Notes: generated by a model not told the origin, from the sequence alone. A stretch of DNA of 64,000 bases from JBBQZP01 sp038207585 (GCA_038207585.1 JBBQZP010000012.1:39022-103021); one strand, 5' to 3'; counted from the first letter of the stretch, positions 43,377 through 52,447 are shown. A program made the numbers and translations.

Positions 43377-44420
43377 TTAATCTGCTGCGAATGGATCGGC
43401 GGGCACGTCTTTCTCGTTCCAGTCGAACGTGGCCCAAGTGCGCGCCATATGGTCGGGCAACGGCGCGGTAAAAGTCATCACGGCCTTGGTGATCGGATGT
43501 TCAATCGTCAGGCTGCGGGCGTGAAGATGCAGCTTGCGGCTGATGTCGCCGCCAACACTGGCGCCCCAACCATCGCCCTCATTGTCAGCACCCGAGCCGC
43601 CGTATTTGCCGTCGCCCAGGATCGGATGGCCCAGTTCCGCCATATGCGCGCGCAACTGGTGCGTGCGGCCCGTCACAGGTTCCAGCGCCATCCATGAAAG
43701 ACGGCTGCCCAGAAACCACAGCGTGAAGAAATCGGTCTGCGCGCGTTTGGCAGTGGGATGATCAGCCATCTTGGCGGGATGGATGCAGACCATCTTTTCG
43801 CCCTCGCCGCCACGGCCGTGGCCCGGCGCCTTCATCAGCCCGTATTTGACCGACCCCTGACGCGGATTCGGAACGCCCGCCACCAGCGCCCAATAAATCT
43901 TGCGCGCGGCGCGGTGCCGCAAGGTTTCCGACAGCGCTCGTGCAACCCGGTCGGTGCGCGCCAGCATCAAAAGGCCCGAAGTGTCCTTGTCCAGCCGGTG
44001 CACCAGCTTGGGACGGTCCTTGTAGCCGAATTTCAACGCCTCGGTCAGCCCGTCGACATGCCGGTCGCCCTGCCCCGAGCCACCCTGCGACGGCAGCCCC
44101 GGCGGCTTGTTCAGAACGATCAGATGATCGTCGCGGAACAGGACGCAGTTCTGGATCATCTTGGTGTCGGCCGCACTGACCCCGTCGCGCGCCGGGCGCG
44201 AGGGCGCGTCACCGGTGGGAATCGGCGGCACCCGGATTTCCATGCCAGGGGCCACCCGGTCCGACGCCTTGGCGCGCCCGCCGTCAACCCGCACCTGCCC
44301 GGTGCGACACATCTTTTCGACCGCACCCTGCGTCAGGTTGGGAAAGCGGCGCTTGAACCAGCGGTCCAGACGTTGCTCGCCCTCATCCACCGATACGGTC
44401 AGAAGTTTCACGCCGCTCAT
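43377..44420 (-). CDS. RluA-family pseudouridine synthase (RluC-like)
   Basis: 347 residues. N-terminal S4 RNA-binding domain (LDRWFKRRFPNLTQGAVEKMCRTGQVRVDGG) and the RluA catalytic motif LVHRLDKDTSGLLML with its catalytic Asp. GRTHQLRAHMAELGHPILGD closes the domain. It probably modifies 23S rRNA (RluC positions), though RluD or tRNA targets cannot be excluded. The start overlaps the crcB stop (ATGA). Confidence 0.92.
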   Translation of the reverse strand: MSGVKLLTVSVDEGEQRLDRWFKRRFPNLTQGAVEKMCRTGQVRVDGGRAKASDRVAPGMEIRVPPIPTGDAPSRPARDGVSAADTKMIQNCVLFRDDHLIVLNKPPGLPSQGGSGQGDRHVDGLTEALKFGYKDRPKLVHRLDKDTSGLLMLARTDRVARALSETLRHRAARKIYWALVAGVPNPRQGSVKYGLMKAPGHGRGGEGEKMVCIHPAKMADHPTAKRAQTDFFTLWFLGSRLSWMALEPVTGRTHQLRAHMAELGHPILGDGKYGGSGADNEGDGWGASVGGDISRKLHLHARSLTIEHPITKAVMTFTAPLPDHMARTWATFDWNEKDVPADPFAAD

Positions 44421-44794
44421 GCGAACACCGCGCGCATTACGGCCATTCCGGCAAGCAACGCACCAAGCGACAGCACGACCGACCCCAGAACATAACCCGC
44501 CGCAAGTCCGGCCTCACCGCGTTCATAAAGTGTGACCGCATCCAGCGAAAACGCCGAAAACGTGGTGAACCCGCCCAGCACGCCGGTCATCAGCAAGGGC
44601 GCAAACCGCATCCCGCCCTTTTGCGCCAGTGTCACCACAAGAACTCCCATCAGGAACGAGCCCACAACATTGACAACCATAGTTGCCACCGGGAACCCGG
44701 ACCCAAACGCGCGCAAGGCCGCGACATTGGTCAGATACCGCATCGACGCACCGACAGCGCCACCCAGCGCCACTTGGATAAGAGAGTTGCTCAT
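44417..44794 (-). CDS. crcB: Fluoride ion channel CrcB (Fluc)
   Basis: 125 residues, four membrane helices. GGAVGASMRYLTN near the N-terminus, VVNVVGSFLMGVLV with the conserved Asn, and TGVLGGFTTFSAFSLDAV, which contains the Phe-box residues lining the pore. Exports fluoride as a dual-topology dimer. I found no fluoride riboswitch in the leader. The inverted repeat element lies just upstream. Confidence 0.94.
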   Translation of the reverse strand: MSNSLIQVALGGAVGASMRYLTNVAALRAFGSGFPVATMVVNVVGSFLMGVLVVTLAQKGGMRFAPLLMTGVLGGFTTFSAFSLDAVTLYERGEAGLAAGYVLGSVVLSLGALLAGMAVMRAVFA

Positions 44795-44866
44795 CCGCGT
44801 TCTGTGCGGGCAGGGTGCGGATTTGTCAACCTGTACGGGGCGCGGATGGGTGGCGCACTTCATCAA

Positions 44867-44975
44867 GGGCAGATGCCTGCGGCGCGAGTATTTTTGCAAA
44901 AATGAAGTCACAAGGAGACGTCAGGAAGAAGGGGCTTCACGTTTGCAAGAATACTCCCGCCGGAGGCATCTGCCC
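44867..44975. repeat. Inverted pair of the intergenic repeat (34-base arms, 31 matching)
   Basis: Left arm 44867-44900 begins GGGCAGATGCCTGCGGCGCG. Right arm 44942-44975, read on the other strand, begins GGGCAGATGCCTCCGGCGGG. The arms match at 31 of 34 positions and surround a 41-base centre. Both arms belong to the same family as the copies at 11.4 and 21.2 kb (shared GAGTATTT core and CAAAA-TGAA flank). They sit between the rarA stop and the crcB start, so they lie within a same-strand gap. Confidence 0.8.
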
Positions 44976-44985
44976 GTGAAACCGC

Positions 44986-46296
44986 TCAATCACCTTGCCG
45001 TTTCGCGCGTAGTTTCGCGAAATATTCGATCCGCTTTTTCAGCTCACGCTCGAATCCGCGCTCAGGTGGGGTGTAAAGGATCGGGCGCTTCATCGTTTCG
45101 GGGAAATAGTTCTGGCCCGAAAAGCTGTCCTCATGATCGTGGTCATAGGCATAGCCGGTGCCATAGCCGATGTCTTTCATCAGCTTTGTCGGCGCGTTCA
45201 GGATGTGTTTGGGCGGCGGCTCGGAGCCGGTCTGTTTCGCCGCCGCGCGTGCCGCCTTGTAGGCCACATAGACCGCGTTCGATTTTGGCGCGAGGGCCAG
45301 ATAGACCACCGCCTGCGCCAGTGCGAGTTCGCCCTCGGGGGAGCCAAGGCGCTCATAGGTCTGCCAGCCCTGCAAGCAGACCTCTTGCGCCTGCGGGTCG
45401 GCAAGGCCAATATCCTCGACCGCCATCCGGGTGATGCGGCGGGCCAGAAAGCGGGGGTCTTCGCCGCCCTCCAGCATCCGCGCGAACCAATAGAGGGCGG
45501 CATCGGGGTCTGATCCGCGCACCGATTTATGCAGGGCGGAAATCAGATTGTAATGCTCTTCGCCGGATTTGTCGTACTTCGCGGCGCGGCGCATCAGGCG
45601 GGTGGCCAGCGCGTCGCGGTCGAGCGGTGCAGCGATCTTCCACGCCGCCACCTGCTCGATCAGGTTGAGCGCCGCGCGACCGTCGCCATCGGCCATCTCT
45701 AGCAGCGCCTCGCGGGCTTCACCTGTCAATGGCAGGGCGCGGCCCAGTTCGTGTTCGGCCCGTTGAGCGAGCAATTCCAGATCGACAAGCGAGAGCCGTT
45801 CAAGCACGATGACCTGTGCGCGCGACAACAACGCCGCGTTCAACTCAAAACTCGGGTTTTCGGTGGTGGCGCCGACCAGAAGAATCGTGCCATCCTCCAT
45901 ATAGGGTAGAAAACCGTCCTGCTGCGCTTTGTTGAAACGATGGATTTCGTCCACGAACAAAAGCGTGCCCTGCCCGTTGCCGCGCCGGATTTTCGCCGCC
46001 TCGAATACCTTGCGCAGATCGGGCACGCCGGTGAAAATCGCGCTGATCTGGACGAAGGCAAGGTCGGTTTCATCCGCCAGCAGCCGCGCGATGGTGGTCT
46101 TGCCCACGCCCGGCGGGCCCCAAAGCACCAATGACGACAGGCTGTTTGCAGCCAGCATCGCGCCCAGCGGTCCGTCAGGCGACAGCACCCGCCCCTGCCC
46201 GATCACCTGCGCCAGTGATGTCGGGCGCAGACGGTCAGCCAAGGGGCGGTTGCCCGAGGCGTGCGGAGTGGGCGTGCTGTCGAAAAGGTCTGCCAT
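44986..46296 (-). CDS. rarA: Replication-associated recombination protein A
   Basis: 436 residues. AAA+ ATPase of the MgsA/WRNIP1 family acting at stalled forks. Walker A GPPGVGKTT (60-68), Walker B TLLFVDEIHRFNKAQQD, sensor 1 VGATTENPSFELN and the C-terminal tetramerisation region (HYNLISALHKSVRGSDPDAALYWFARML). Complete. It ends next to the inverted repeat. Confidence 0.96.
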   Translation of the reverse strand: MADLFDSTPTPHASGNRPLADRLRPTSLAQVIGQGRVLSPDGPLGAMLAANSLSSLVLWGPPGVGKTTIARLLADETDLAFVQISAIFTGVPDLRKVFEAAKIRRGNGQGTLLFVDEIHRFNKAQQDGFLPYMEDGTILLVGATTENPSFELNAALLSRAQVIVLERLSLVDLELLAQRAEHELGRALPLTGEAREALLEMADGDGRAALNLIEQVAAWKIAAPLDRDALATRLMRRAAKYDKSGEEHYNLISALHKSVRGSDPDAALYWFARMLEGGEDPRFLARRITRMAVEDIGLADPQAQEVCLQGWQTYERLGSPEGELALAQAVVYLALAPKSNAVYVAYKAARAAAKQTGSEPPPKHILNAPTKLMKDIGYGTGYAYDHDHEDSFSGQNYFPETMKRPILYTPPERGFERELKKRIEYFAKLRAKRQGD

Positions 46297-46364
46297 GCGT
46301 ACAGATTAGTGCGAGACGGCCCGGTCCGGAAGGGCCTGCCTCGCCTCTGCCTTCACCCGCCCGT

Positions 46365-46955
46365 TCAATGCAGGTTCTTCGAGAAATCCATCGACACGAC
46401 CTGATTGTCGACGCCTTCGATTTCCATCACGCGACCCATCGCGGTCATCGCAACGCCAACCCGCCCGGCCCAACGCGGCCAGTTCGCATTCAGCAGTGTC
46501 AGGCAGTGCGTGGCCCCCAGCGCGCGCGCCGAACTTGCCAGTTCCGACACAAGCCGCGCATGTACCTGCCGCCGGATGCCCGCAGGCACGTCATGCGACA
46601 CAAAAAGACGCGAGCTTTCCCAGACCGTTTCGGCAACCGGAGCCTCGGCATACAGAAGATCGGCCGGGATCGTATCCAGAAGGCCGCGCTGCGCATCGCG
46701 GATCATGTAGCTGTAGATGCCGCAGCGCGTGGTGGTCGGCGTCAGGCGATTGCCGGCCAGCACCTTGCCGGCCTCATCATGCACAACAACCCAGCGGCTG
46801 GCGGGTGTGTCGTACTGGTCGTATTCCATGCCCATGGATTCGGGCAGGTCCCACTTGTTGTGGACGATGAAAAGATCGTGTCGCGCGCGAAGATAATTCG
46901 CGAACAATTCCCCATGATCGTGGATATTGGCAAAGGATAGCGTCGTGGTCTGCAT
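46365..46955 (-). CDS. luxI: Acyl-homoserine lactone synthase (LuxI family)
   Basis: 196 residues. The conserved LuxI residues are all in place: Arg25, Phe29, Trp35, Asp46, Asp49 and Arg70, then Glu113 and Arg116 in WESSRLFV. Makes an N-acyl-homoserine lactone from SAM and acyl-ACP; the chain length cannot be read from sequence. AGGAGG lies five bases before the ATG. It is 52 bases downstream of a LuxR gene on the same strand, forming a complete quorum-sensing module. Confidence 0.95.
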   Translation of the reverse strand: MQTTTLSFANIHDHGELFANYLRARHDLFIVHNKWDLPESMGMEYDQYDTPASRWVVVHDEAGKVLAGNRLTPTTTRCGIYSYMIRDAQRGLLDTIPADLLYAEAPVAETVWESSRLFVSHDVPAGIRRQVHARLVSELASSARALGATHCLTLLNANWPRWAGRVGVAMTAMGRVMEIEGVDNQVVSMDFSKNLH

Positions 46956-47007
46956 ATGAGCCTCCTGCAGTTTGGTGAAACGTCAAAACCGTGGGAGGGG
47001 TGCCATA

Positions 47008-47619
47008 TCAGATCAGTCGGTAGTCCTTTGCGCGCTGGATTGCCTCGGCGGTCGTCCGTGCCATCAGGCGGATGCGGACGGAATTGATCCGAGCTTTAAG
47101 CGCGCTTTCAGAGATACCCAGTTTTTCGGCTGCCGCCGCGTGGCGGTCGCCCCCCGCTATACATCGTAGTGCCTCGACCTGTGCCTTGGTCAGTTCTTCG
47201 GGCGGTTCGGTCATGTCGTGCAACCGAAGGACTGTGCTGGTCAAAGTCTCGATTTCGTCATCCCGATATTCACGGTCGTTGCGTGCGAAACTTGCGATGG
47301 TCCGCGATTTGATTGCGCCACAAGCCACCGTCGCCCCATAGAGCAGGCCAAAGCGGCGCGCTTCACCAAACAGGTTGAACGGGTCAAGCAGCGCAGGGTC
47401 GCTCCAACGGATATTGCCGGTCTTGGAAAACCCCCACGCGGTCATCGGGTCACGCAGCACGAACCCGTTTTCGGTGTAGTGATCGAGCCAGGCCTGATCA
47501 TAGGTCTGAAACGTCATCAAAGGTGCTGTGAACCGGATGTGCAGCCCAAGAAAATAGCCCATGGGAGCCATGAGCCCCAACTTGTGCAGTTCCAGTTCAA
47601 GGCCAGGTTTTACGGTCAT
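47008..47619 (-). CDS. LuxR-type quorum-sensing regulator
   Basis: 203 residues from ATG 47619, a little short for the family. The autoinducer-binding domain keeps Trp44, Tyr48, Asp57, Pro58 and Trp72 at LuxR spacing. The C-terminal helix-turn-helix is EELTKAQVEALRCIAGGDRHAAAAEKLGISESALKARINSVRIRL. It probably senses the product of the adjacent luxI and controls the pair. A dyad at 47630-47648 just before the start is a possible binding site. Confidence 0.92.
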   Translation of the reverse strand: MTVKPGLELELHKLGLMAPMGYFLGLHIRFTAPLMTFQTYDQAWLDHYTENGFVLRDPMTAWGFSKTGNIRWSDPALLDPFNLFGEARRFGLLYGATVACGAIKSRTIASFARNDREYRDDEIETLTSTVLRLHDMTEPPEELTKAQVEALRCIAGGDRHAAAAEKLGISESALKARINSVRIRLMARTTAEAIQRAKDYRLI

Positions 47620-47629
47620 TACCACTTCG

Positions 47630-47648
47630 GACAGAATGATTCTTTGTC
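47630..47648. promoter_or_regulatory. Imperfect dyad upstream of luxR (possible lux-box-like operator)
   Basis: GACAGAATGATTCTTTGTC: outer GACA/TGTC and inner AGAAT/ATTCT arms are inverted, with one extra base on one side. It overlaps a TTGACA hexamer on the minus strand (47650-47645) and lies 11 bases before the luxR ATG. Confidence 0.35.
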
Positions 47649-47740
47649 AACTTTAGATTGCGCAACGCGGATCAGCCAGTGAATAGATGCAAAATATCCA
47701 TTATGTGTTTGATCACGCAGATATTTCCGAAATGCTAACC

Positions 47741-47775
47741 AGCAGAAAGAAAATGCCCGCCGGATTGGCGGGCAT
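47741..47775 (-). terminator. Terminator of the alpha operon (after rplQ)
   Basis: Perfect 9-bp stem ATGCCCGCC/GGCGGGCAT (47753-47761 with 47767-47775), followed on the minus strand by TTTTCTTTCTG. It lies 20 bases past the rplQ stop. Confidence 0.88.
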
Positions 47776-47795
47776 GTTTCAGCGTTTCATATCGC

Positions 47796-48215
47796 TCAAG
47801 CCTCGGCGTTCTCGTACTCGGCCATGCGGGCCTTGTCAGCAGCACCCTTGGCCGCCGGATCACGGTCAACAAATTCGATGATCGCCATCGGCGCCATGTC
47901 GCCGTAGCGGAAGCCGGCTTTCAACACGCGGACATAACCGCCCTGACGGGTGGCATAACGCGGGCCAAGAATGGCGAACAGGCGTTCAACATACTGATCC
48001 TGCTTGAGCGACGCCGCAGCCTGACGACGCGCGTGCAGATCGCCGCGCTTGGCCAGCGTGATCAGTTTTTCGATGATCGGACGCAGTTCCTTGGCTTTCG
48101 GCAAGGTCGTCTTGATCTGCTCGTGTTCGATAAGGCTGCCGCACATGTTCGCGAACAGCGCCTTGCGGTGTTCGTGGGTGCGGTTGAGGCGGCGGTAACC
48201 GCGAGAGTGACGCAT
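47796..48215 (-). CDS. rplQ: 50S ribosomal protein L17
   Basis: 139 residues. MRHSRGYRRLNRTHEHRKAL is diagnostic. L17 lies at the peptide exit side of the 50S. Final gene of rpsM-rpsK-rpoA-rplQ, followed by a strong terminator. Confidence 0.98.
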   Translation of the reverse strand: MRHSRGYRRLNRTHEHRKALFANMCGSLIEHEQIKTTLPKAKELRPIIEKLITLAKRGDLHARRQAAASLKQDQYVERLFAILGPRYATRQGGYVRVLKAGFRYGDMAPMAIIEFVDRDPAAKGAADKARMAEYENAEA

Positions 48216-48346
48216 GATGATCTCCTGAACGTCTGTTTTGCTTTGTCCGGCGGGGCCTGCGTGCGGCCCCGCTCACCTTGGGGCTTGCGCCCATGTTTTC
48301 CCCGGCAGTCCGGGCATTTTAGCGGATCAGGCGCGGACGCCTGAAA

Positions 48347-49363
48347 TCAGAATTGGTCCTCGAACCGCTTGGCCAGATCTTCGATGTTTTCCGGCGGCCA
48401 GTCTTCGACGTCCATACCCAGATGCAGACCCATGCCCGACAGCACTTCCTTGATTTCGTTCAGGGATTTGCGGCCGAAGTTCGGGGTGCGCAGCATCTCG
48501 GCTTCGGTTTTCTGGATCAGATCGCCGATGTAAACGATGTTGTCGTTCTTGAGGCAGTTTGCCGAACGTACCGAAAGCTCCAGCTCGTCGACCTTTTTGA
48601 GGAGCAACGGGTTGAATTCCAGCCCGTCATCCACGTCATGACGCGTGGCCGATTCCGGCTCGTCAAAGTTTACGAACACGGCCAACTGGTCCTGCAGAAT
48701 ACGCGCGGCATAAGCCACGGCATCATCCGGCGTCAGGCTGCCGTCGGTTTCGATCTTCATCGTCAGGCGGTCGTAATCAAGCACCTGACCTTCGCGGGTC
48801 GGCTGCACTTCGTAGCTGACTTTCTTGACCGGCGAATAGATCGCATCAATCGGGATCAGACCGATCGGCGCATCTTCGGGGCGGTTCTTGTCGGCGGCAA
48901 CATAGCCTTTGCCGGTATTCACGGTCAGTTCCATGAACACATCCGCACCGTCATCCAGATGGCAGATGACATGCTCTTTGTTCAGAACCTCGATCCCCGA
49001 GCTTTCGGAAATGTCACCAGCGGTGACAACGCCCGGACCCTTGGCCGAAATCGACAGGCGCTTGGGCCCTTCGACATCCATCTTGAAGCTGACGCCCTTG
49101 AGGTTCAGCACGATGTCGGTCACGTCTTCGCGCACGCCAGCCACGCTGGAAAATTCGTGCAGCACGTTGTCGATCTGCACCGACGTGATAGCCCCGCCCT
49201 GCAGCGACGACATCAGCACGCGGCGCAGCGCGTTGCCGAGCGTAAGGCCAAAGCCGCGCTCCAGCGGTTCGGCCACCACGGTGGCGACGCGCGATGCATC
49301 GGCCCCCGGCTTGACGACCAATTGCGTTGGCTTGATAAGTTCAGCCCAGTTCTTGTGGATCAT
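48347..49363 (-). CDS. rpoA: RNA polymerase alpha subunit
   Basis: 338 residues. N-terminal dimerisation domain (EPLERGFGLTLGNALRRVLMSSLQG) and the C-terminal domain that binds UP elements and activators (LSVRSANCLKNDNIVYIGDLIQKTEAEMLRTPNFGRKSLNEIKEVL). Complete and standard. Confidence 0.98.
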   Translation of the reverse strand: MIHKNWAELIKPTQLVVKPGADASRVATVVAEPLERGFGLTLGNALRRVLMSSLQGGAITSVQIDNVLHEFSSVAGVREDVTDIVLNLKGVSFKMDVEGPKRLSISAKGPGVVTAGDISESSGIEVLNKEHVICHLDDGADVFMELTVNTGKGYVAADKNRPEDAPIGLIPIDAIYSPVKKVSYEVQPTREGQVLDYDRLTMKIETDGSLTPDDAVAYAARILQDQLAVFVNFDEPESATRHDVDDGLEFNPLLLKKVDELELSVRSANCLKNDNIVYIGDLIQKTEAEMLRTPNFGRKSLNEIKEVLSGMGLHLGMDVEDWPPENIEDLAKRFEDQF

Positions 49364-49478
49364 GCTGTCGCCTCCATACCTGTCTTCTGCCCATGTCCCT
49401 AAGCAGACGACGCCCGAGGATCAGAAATAACGAAACCGGGCCGCGCAAATGGCGCAGCCCGATGAAAGTGTAAAAGCC

Positions 49479-49868
49479 TTAGACCCGGCGGCGTTTCGGC
49501 GGGCGGCAGCCGTTGTGTGCAAGCGGGGTCACATCACGGATCGAGGTGATGTTGAAACCCACGGCAGCCAAAGCACGAAGTGCGGACTCACGGCCCGAAC
49601 CCGGACCCTGAACCTCAACCTCGATGGTCTTGACGCCGTGTTCCTGTGCCTTGCGGCCCGCATCTTCGGCGGCCATCTGGGCAGCGTAAGGCGTCGATTT
49701 ACGCGACCCCTTGAAGCCCATCGTGCCCGACGACGACCAGGCAATCGCGTTGCCCTGCACGTCGGAAATCAGGATCTTGGTGTTGTTGAACGACGAATTC
49801 ACATGCGCCACACCGGCAGCAATGTTCTTTCGTTCCTTTTTCTTCATACGAGTCTTGTCGCGTGCCAT
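49479..49868 (-). CDS. rpsK: 30S ribosomal protein S11
   Basis: 129 residues. AHVNSSFNNTKILISDVQGNAIAWSSSGTMGFKGSRKSTPYAAQ and the C-terminal PLAHNGCRPPKRRRV are diagnostic. Platform protein of the 30S. It lies 13 bases downstream of rpsM. Confidence 0.98.
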   Translation of the reverse strand: MARDKTRMKKKERKNIAAGVAHVNSSFNNTKILISDVQGNAIAWSSSGTMGFKGSRKSTPYAAQMAAEDAGRKAQEHGVKTIEVEVQGPGSGRESALRALAAVGFNITSIRDVTPLAHNGCRPPKRRRV

Positions 49869-49881
49869 ATCTCAGCCCCCC

Positions 49882-50250
49882 TTATTTCTTCTTGCCGGCA
49901 ATGGCCTTTGCGGGGCCTTTGCGGGTACGGGCGTTGGTATGGGTGCGCTGGCCACGGACCGGCAGGTTGCGACGGTGGCGCAGGCCACGGTAGCAGCCAA
50001 GATCCATCAACCGCTTGATGTTCATTGAGGTTTCACGGCGAAGGTCGCCCTCAACCGTGTAGTTCGCGTCGATATGCTCGCGGATTGCCAACACTTCGGC
50101 ATCCGTAAGCTGGTTGACGCGGCGCGCGACATCAATGCCCACGGCTTCGCAGATTTGCGACGCGATGTGGGGCCCGATGCCCGTGATATAGGTCAATGCG
50201 ATGGGGACGCGTTTCCCCGTCGGAATGTTGACGCCAGCAATACGTGCCAA
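49882..50250 (-). CDS. rpsM: 30S ribosomal protein S13 (TTG start)
   Basis: 122 residues when read from TTG 50250 as MARIAGVNIPTGKRVP, the exact family length and N-terminus. GAAGGA lies about nine bases upstream and no ATG fits. Ends GPAKAIAGKKK. A TTG start on a highly expressed ribosomal gene is unusual. It follows a 174-base gap after adk that holds a promoter candidate. Confidence 0.96.
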   Translation of the reverse strand: MARIAGVNIPTGKRVPIALTYITGIGPHIASQICEAVGIDVARRVNQLTDAEVLAIREHIDANYTVEGDLRRETSMNIKRLMDLGCYRGLRHRRNLPVRGQRTHTNARTRKGPAKAIAGKKK

Positions 50251-50381
50251 ACGTGTCTTCCTTCTGGTTGCGGTTCCGTAATGCCAGAACCTTTTTTCAC
50301 AACGCCGCGACGATTGCCGCGACACGAATCACGCAATGAGTAAATAACCGCTGAACGCGGCGATTCCTTGCGGGACGCCGT

Positions 50382-50410
50382 GACTTATGGGGTTTTCACC
50401 GGGGCGTCAA
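50382..50410 (-). promoter_or_regulatory. Promoter candidate for rpsM-rpsK-rpoA-rplQ
   Basis: Minus strand: -35 TTGACG (50410-50405), 17-base spacer, -10 TAAGTC (50387-50382). It lies just after the adk stop and leaves a leader of about 120 bases before rpsM, long enough for translational feedback, but no S4 site was recognised. Confidence 0.5.
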
Positions 50411-50424
50411 GCGCTGCGGCAGAG

Positions 50425-51078
50425 TTATTTGCCCCTGTCAAGAACTTTGGCGATGGCGGCGGCAACCTCGTCCATTTCCGCCAACCCGTCGACCACCGTC
50501 AGGTTGCCCTTGGCGTGATAATAGCCGATCAGCGGCGAGGTTTTCTTGTAATATTCCCACAACCGCTGGCGCAATGACTCTTCATTGTCATCGGCACGGC
50601 GCTTGAGGTCGGTGGACCCGCAGGCATCGCAAACCCCGGGCGCTTTGGTGGGGTTAGTCGTGTCATGATAGACAGCACCGCAATTACCACAGGTAAACCG
50701 CCCGGTGATCCGCGCGACCAGCGCGTCATCGTCGACCCGCATCTCGATCACGGCATCGACCGTCTGGCCGATGCTGGCCAACAGGTCTGAAAGCGCATCG
50801 GCCTGCACCAGAGTGCGCGGGAAGCCGTCGAAGATGAAGCCACCGCCCTTTGGGCCGGTCAGCTTTTCCAGGATCAGGCCGATCACGATTTCATCGGTGA
50901 CCAGATCGCCCCGGTCCATGATCTCGGCCACGAAACGGCCAAGATCGGTGCCGCTGGTCTTGGCCTCGCGCAGCATGTCACCGGTTGAAAGCTGCACCAT
51001 GCCGCGCCCGTCGACCAGACGTTTGGCCTGCGTGCCCTTGCCCGCGCCGGGCGGCCCCAGAAGGATCAGATTGACCAT
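50425..51078 (-). CDS. adk: Adenylate kinase with zinc lid
   Basis: 217 residues. P-loop GPPGAGKGT (8-16), STGDMLR, FDGFPRT. The LID has CGNC and CDAC pairs, so it binds structural zinc. Interconverts ATP + AMP and 2 ADP. It lies 7 bases after secY, the usual order. Confidence 0.97.
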   Translation of the reverse strand: MVNLILLGPPGAGKGTQAKRLVDGRGMVQLSTGDMLREAKTSGTDLGRFVAEIMDRGDLVTDEIVIGLILEKLTGPKGGGFIFDGFPRTLVQADALSDLLASIGQTVDAVIEMRVDDDALVARITGRFTCGNCGAVYHDTTNPTKAPGVCDACGSTDLKRRADDNEESLRQRLWEYYKKTSPLIGYYHAKGNLTVVDGLAEMDEVAAAIAKVLDRGK

Positions 51079-51085
51079 ATAGACC

Positions 51086-52447
51086 TCAGCGGCGCGTGGG
51101 GGTTTTCGCCCCCGTAGTGCGTTTGCGGCCGCGCAACTGCGACTTCTCGATCAGGCCTTCGTATTGGTGCGCCAGAAGATGCGACTGGATCTGCTGGATC
51201 GTATCCATCGTCACCGACACAACGATCAGAACCGACGTTCCGCCAAAATAGAACGGCACCGCAAACTGATGCCGCAGGATTTCCGGAAGCAGACAAACGG
51301 CGGCCAGATAGGCAGACCCCAGAACCAGAACCCGGTTGACCACATATTCCAGATAGGCCTCGGTGTTCTTGCCGGGGCGGATGCCGGGCACAAATCCGTT
51401 CTGGTTTTTCAGATTATCCGCCACGTCATCAACCTTGAACGACACGTTATGCGTATAGAAATACGCAAAAAACACGATCATGGCGGTGAAGAACAACAGG
51501 TAAAGCGGTTGCCCCGGCCCGAAATACGCCAGGATCGTCGACATGATCGGCCCGGTGCCCGCCCCTGAAAAGGCCGCAATCGACGTGGGCAAAAGCAAAA
51601 GAGATGACGCAAAGATCGCCGGAATGACGCCCGCCGGGTTCACCTTGATCGGCAGATGGCTTGACCCGCCGTCATAGACCTTCATCCCGACCTGACGACG
51701 TGGATACTGGATGTGGATCTTGCGCAAGGCGCGTTCCATGAACACCACAAAGGCGATCACGGCGACAACCAGCACCAGAACTCCGATGATCACAGGTGCA
51801 GGAACCGCCCCTGACCGCCCCTGCTCGAAGAATTGCGCCAGATGCGCCGGGACCTCGGCCACGATGCCAACGAAGATGATCAGTGAAATGCCGTTGCCGA
51901 TGCCGCGTGCGGTAATCTGCTCGCCAAGCCACATCAGGAACATCGTGCCACCCACCAACGTGATCATGCAGGCCACGCGGAAAAAGAGCCCCGGTTCATG
52001 CGCCAGACTTCCAGCCTCAAGGCTGATCGCGATGCCATAGGACTGAACCGTCGCCAGCGCCACCGTGCCATAGCGGGTGTACTGGTTCATCTTCTTGCGG
52101 CCCTGCTCGCCCTCTTTCTTCAGCTGCTCCAGCGCAGGCACCATCGACCCCAGAAGCTGCACGATGATCGAGGCCGAGATATACGGCATGATCCCCAGCG
52201 CAAAGATCCCCATCCGGCTGATCGCACCGCCGGTGAACAGGTTCAGGATGCCGCCGATGCCGGTGTTCAGCGTATCCATGAAATTGCGCAGCGCCTCGCC
52301 GTCGATCCCCGGCACAGGAATATAGGTGCCCAGCCGGTACACCATCAGCAGGCCGATGGTGAAAAAGATGCGCTGGCGCAGGTCCGTCGCCTTGCCAAGC
52401 GCCCCCCAGCTAAGGTTCGCGGCCATTTGCTCTGCGGCTGATGCCAT
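51086..52447 (-). CDS. secY: Preprotein translocase subunit SecY
   Basis: 453 residues, ten membrane helices. RIFFTIGLLMVYRLGTYIPVPGI opens TM1, followed by the plug region. TM2a/7 features GNGISLIIFVGIV and ARQ-like cytoplasmic loops (RKIHIQYPRRQVG) are present, with the family C-terminus SHLLAHQYEGLIEKSQLRGRKR. Complete. Located between rplO and adk. Confidence 0.97.
   Translation of the reverse strand: MASAAEQMAANLSWGALGKATDLRQRIFFTIGLLMVYRLGTYIPVPGIDGEALRNFMDTLNTGIGGILNLFTGGAISRMGIFALGIMPYISASIIVQLLGSMVPALEQLKKEGEQGRKKMNQYTRYGTVALATVQSYGIAISLEAGSLAHEPGLFFRVACMITLVGGTMFLMWLGEQITARGIGNGISLIIFVGIVAEVPAHLAQFFEQGRSGAVPAPVIIGVLVLVVAVIAFVVFMERALRKIHIQYPRRQVGMKVYDGGSSHLPIKVNPAGVIPAIFASSLLLLPTSIAAFSGAGTGPIMSTILAYFGPGQPLYLLFFTAMIVFFAYFYTHNVSFKVDDVADNLKNQNGFVPGIRPGKNTEAYLEYVVNRVLVLGSAYLAAVCLLPEILRHQFAVPFYFGGTSVLIVVSVTMDTIQQIQSHLLAHQYEGLIEKSQLRGRKRTTGAKTPTRR

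Noticed and set aside
44795..44985. Possible fluoride riboswitch upstream of crcB
   Set aside because: The conserved pseudoknot elements of the crcB motif were not found; the region is taken up by the inverted repeat.
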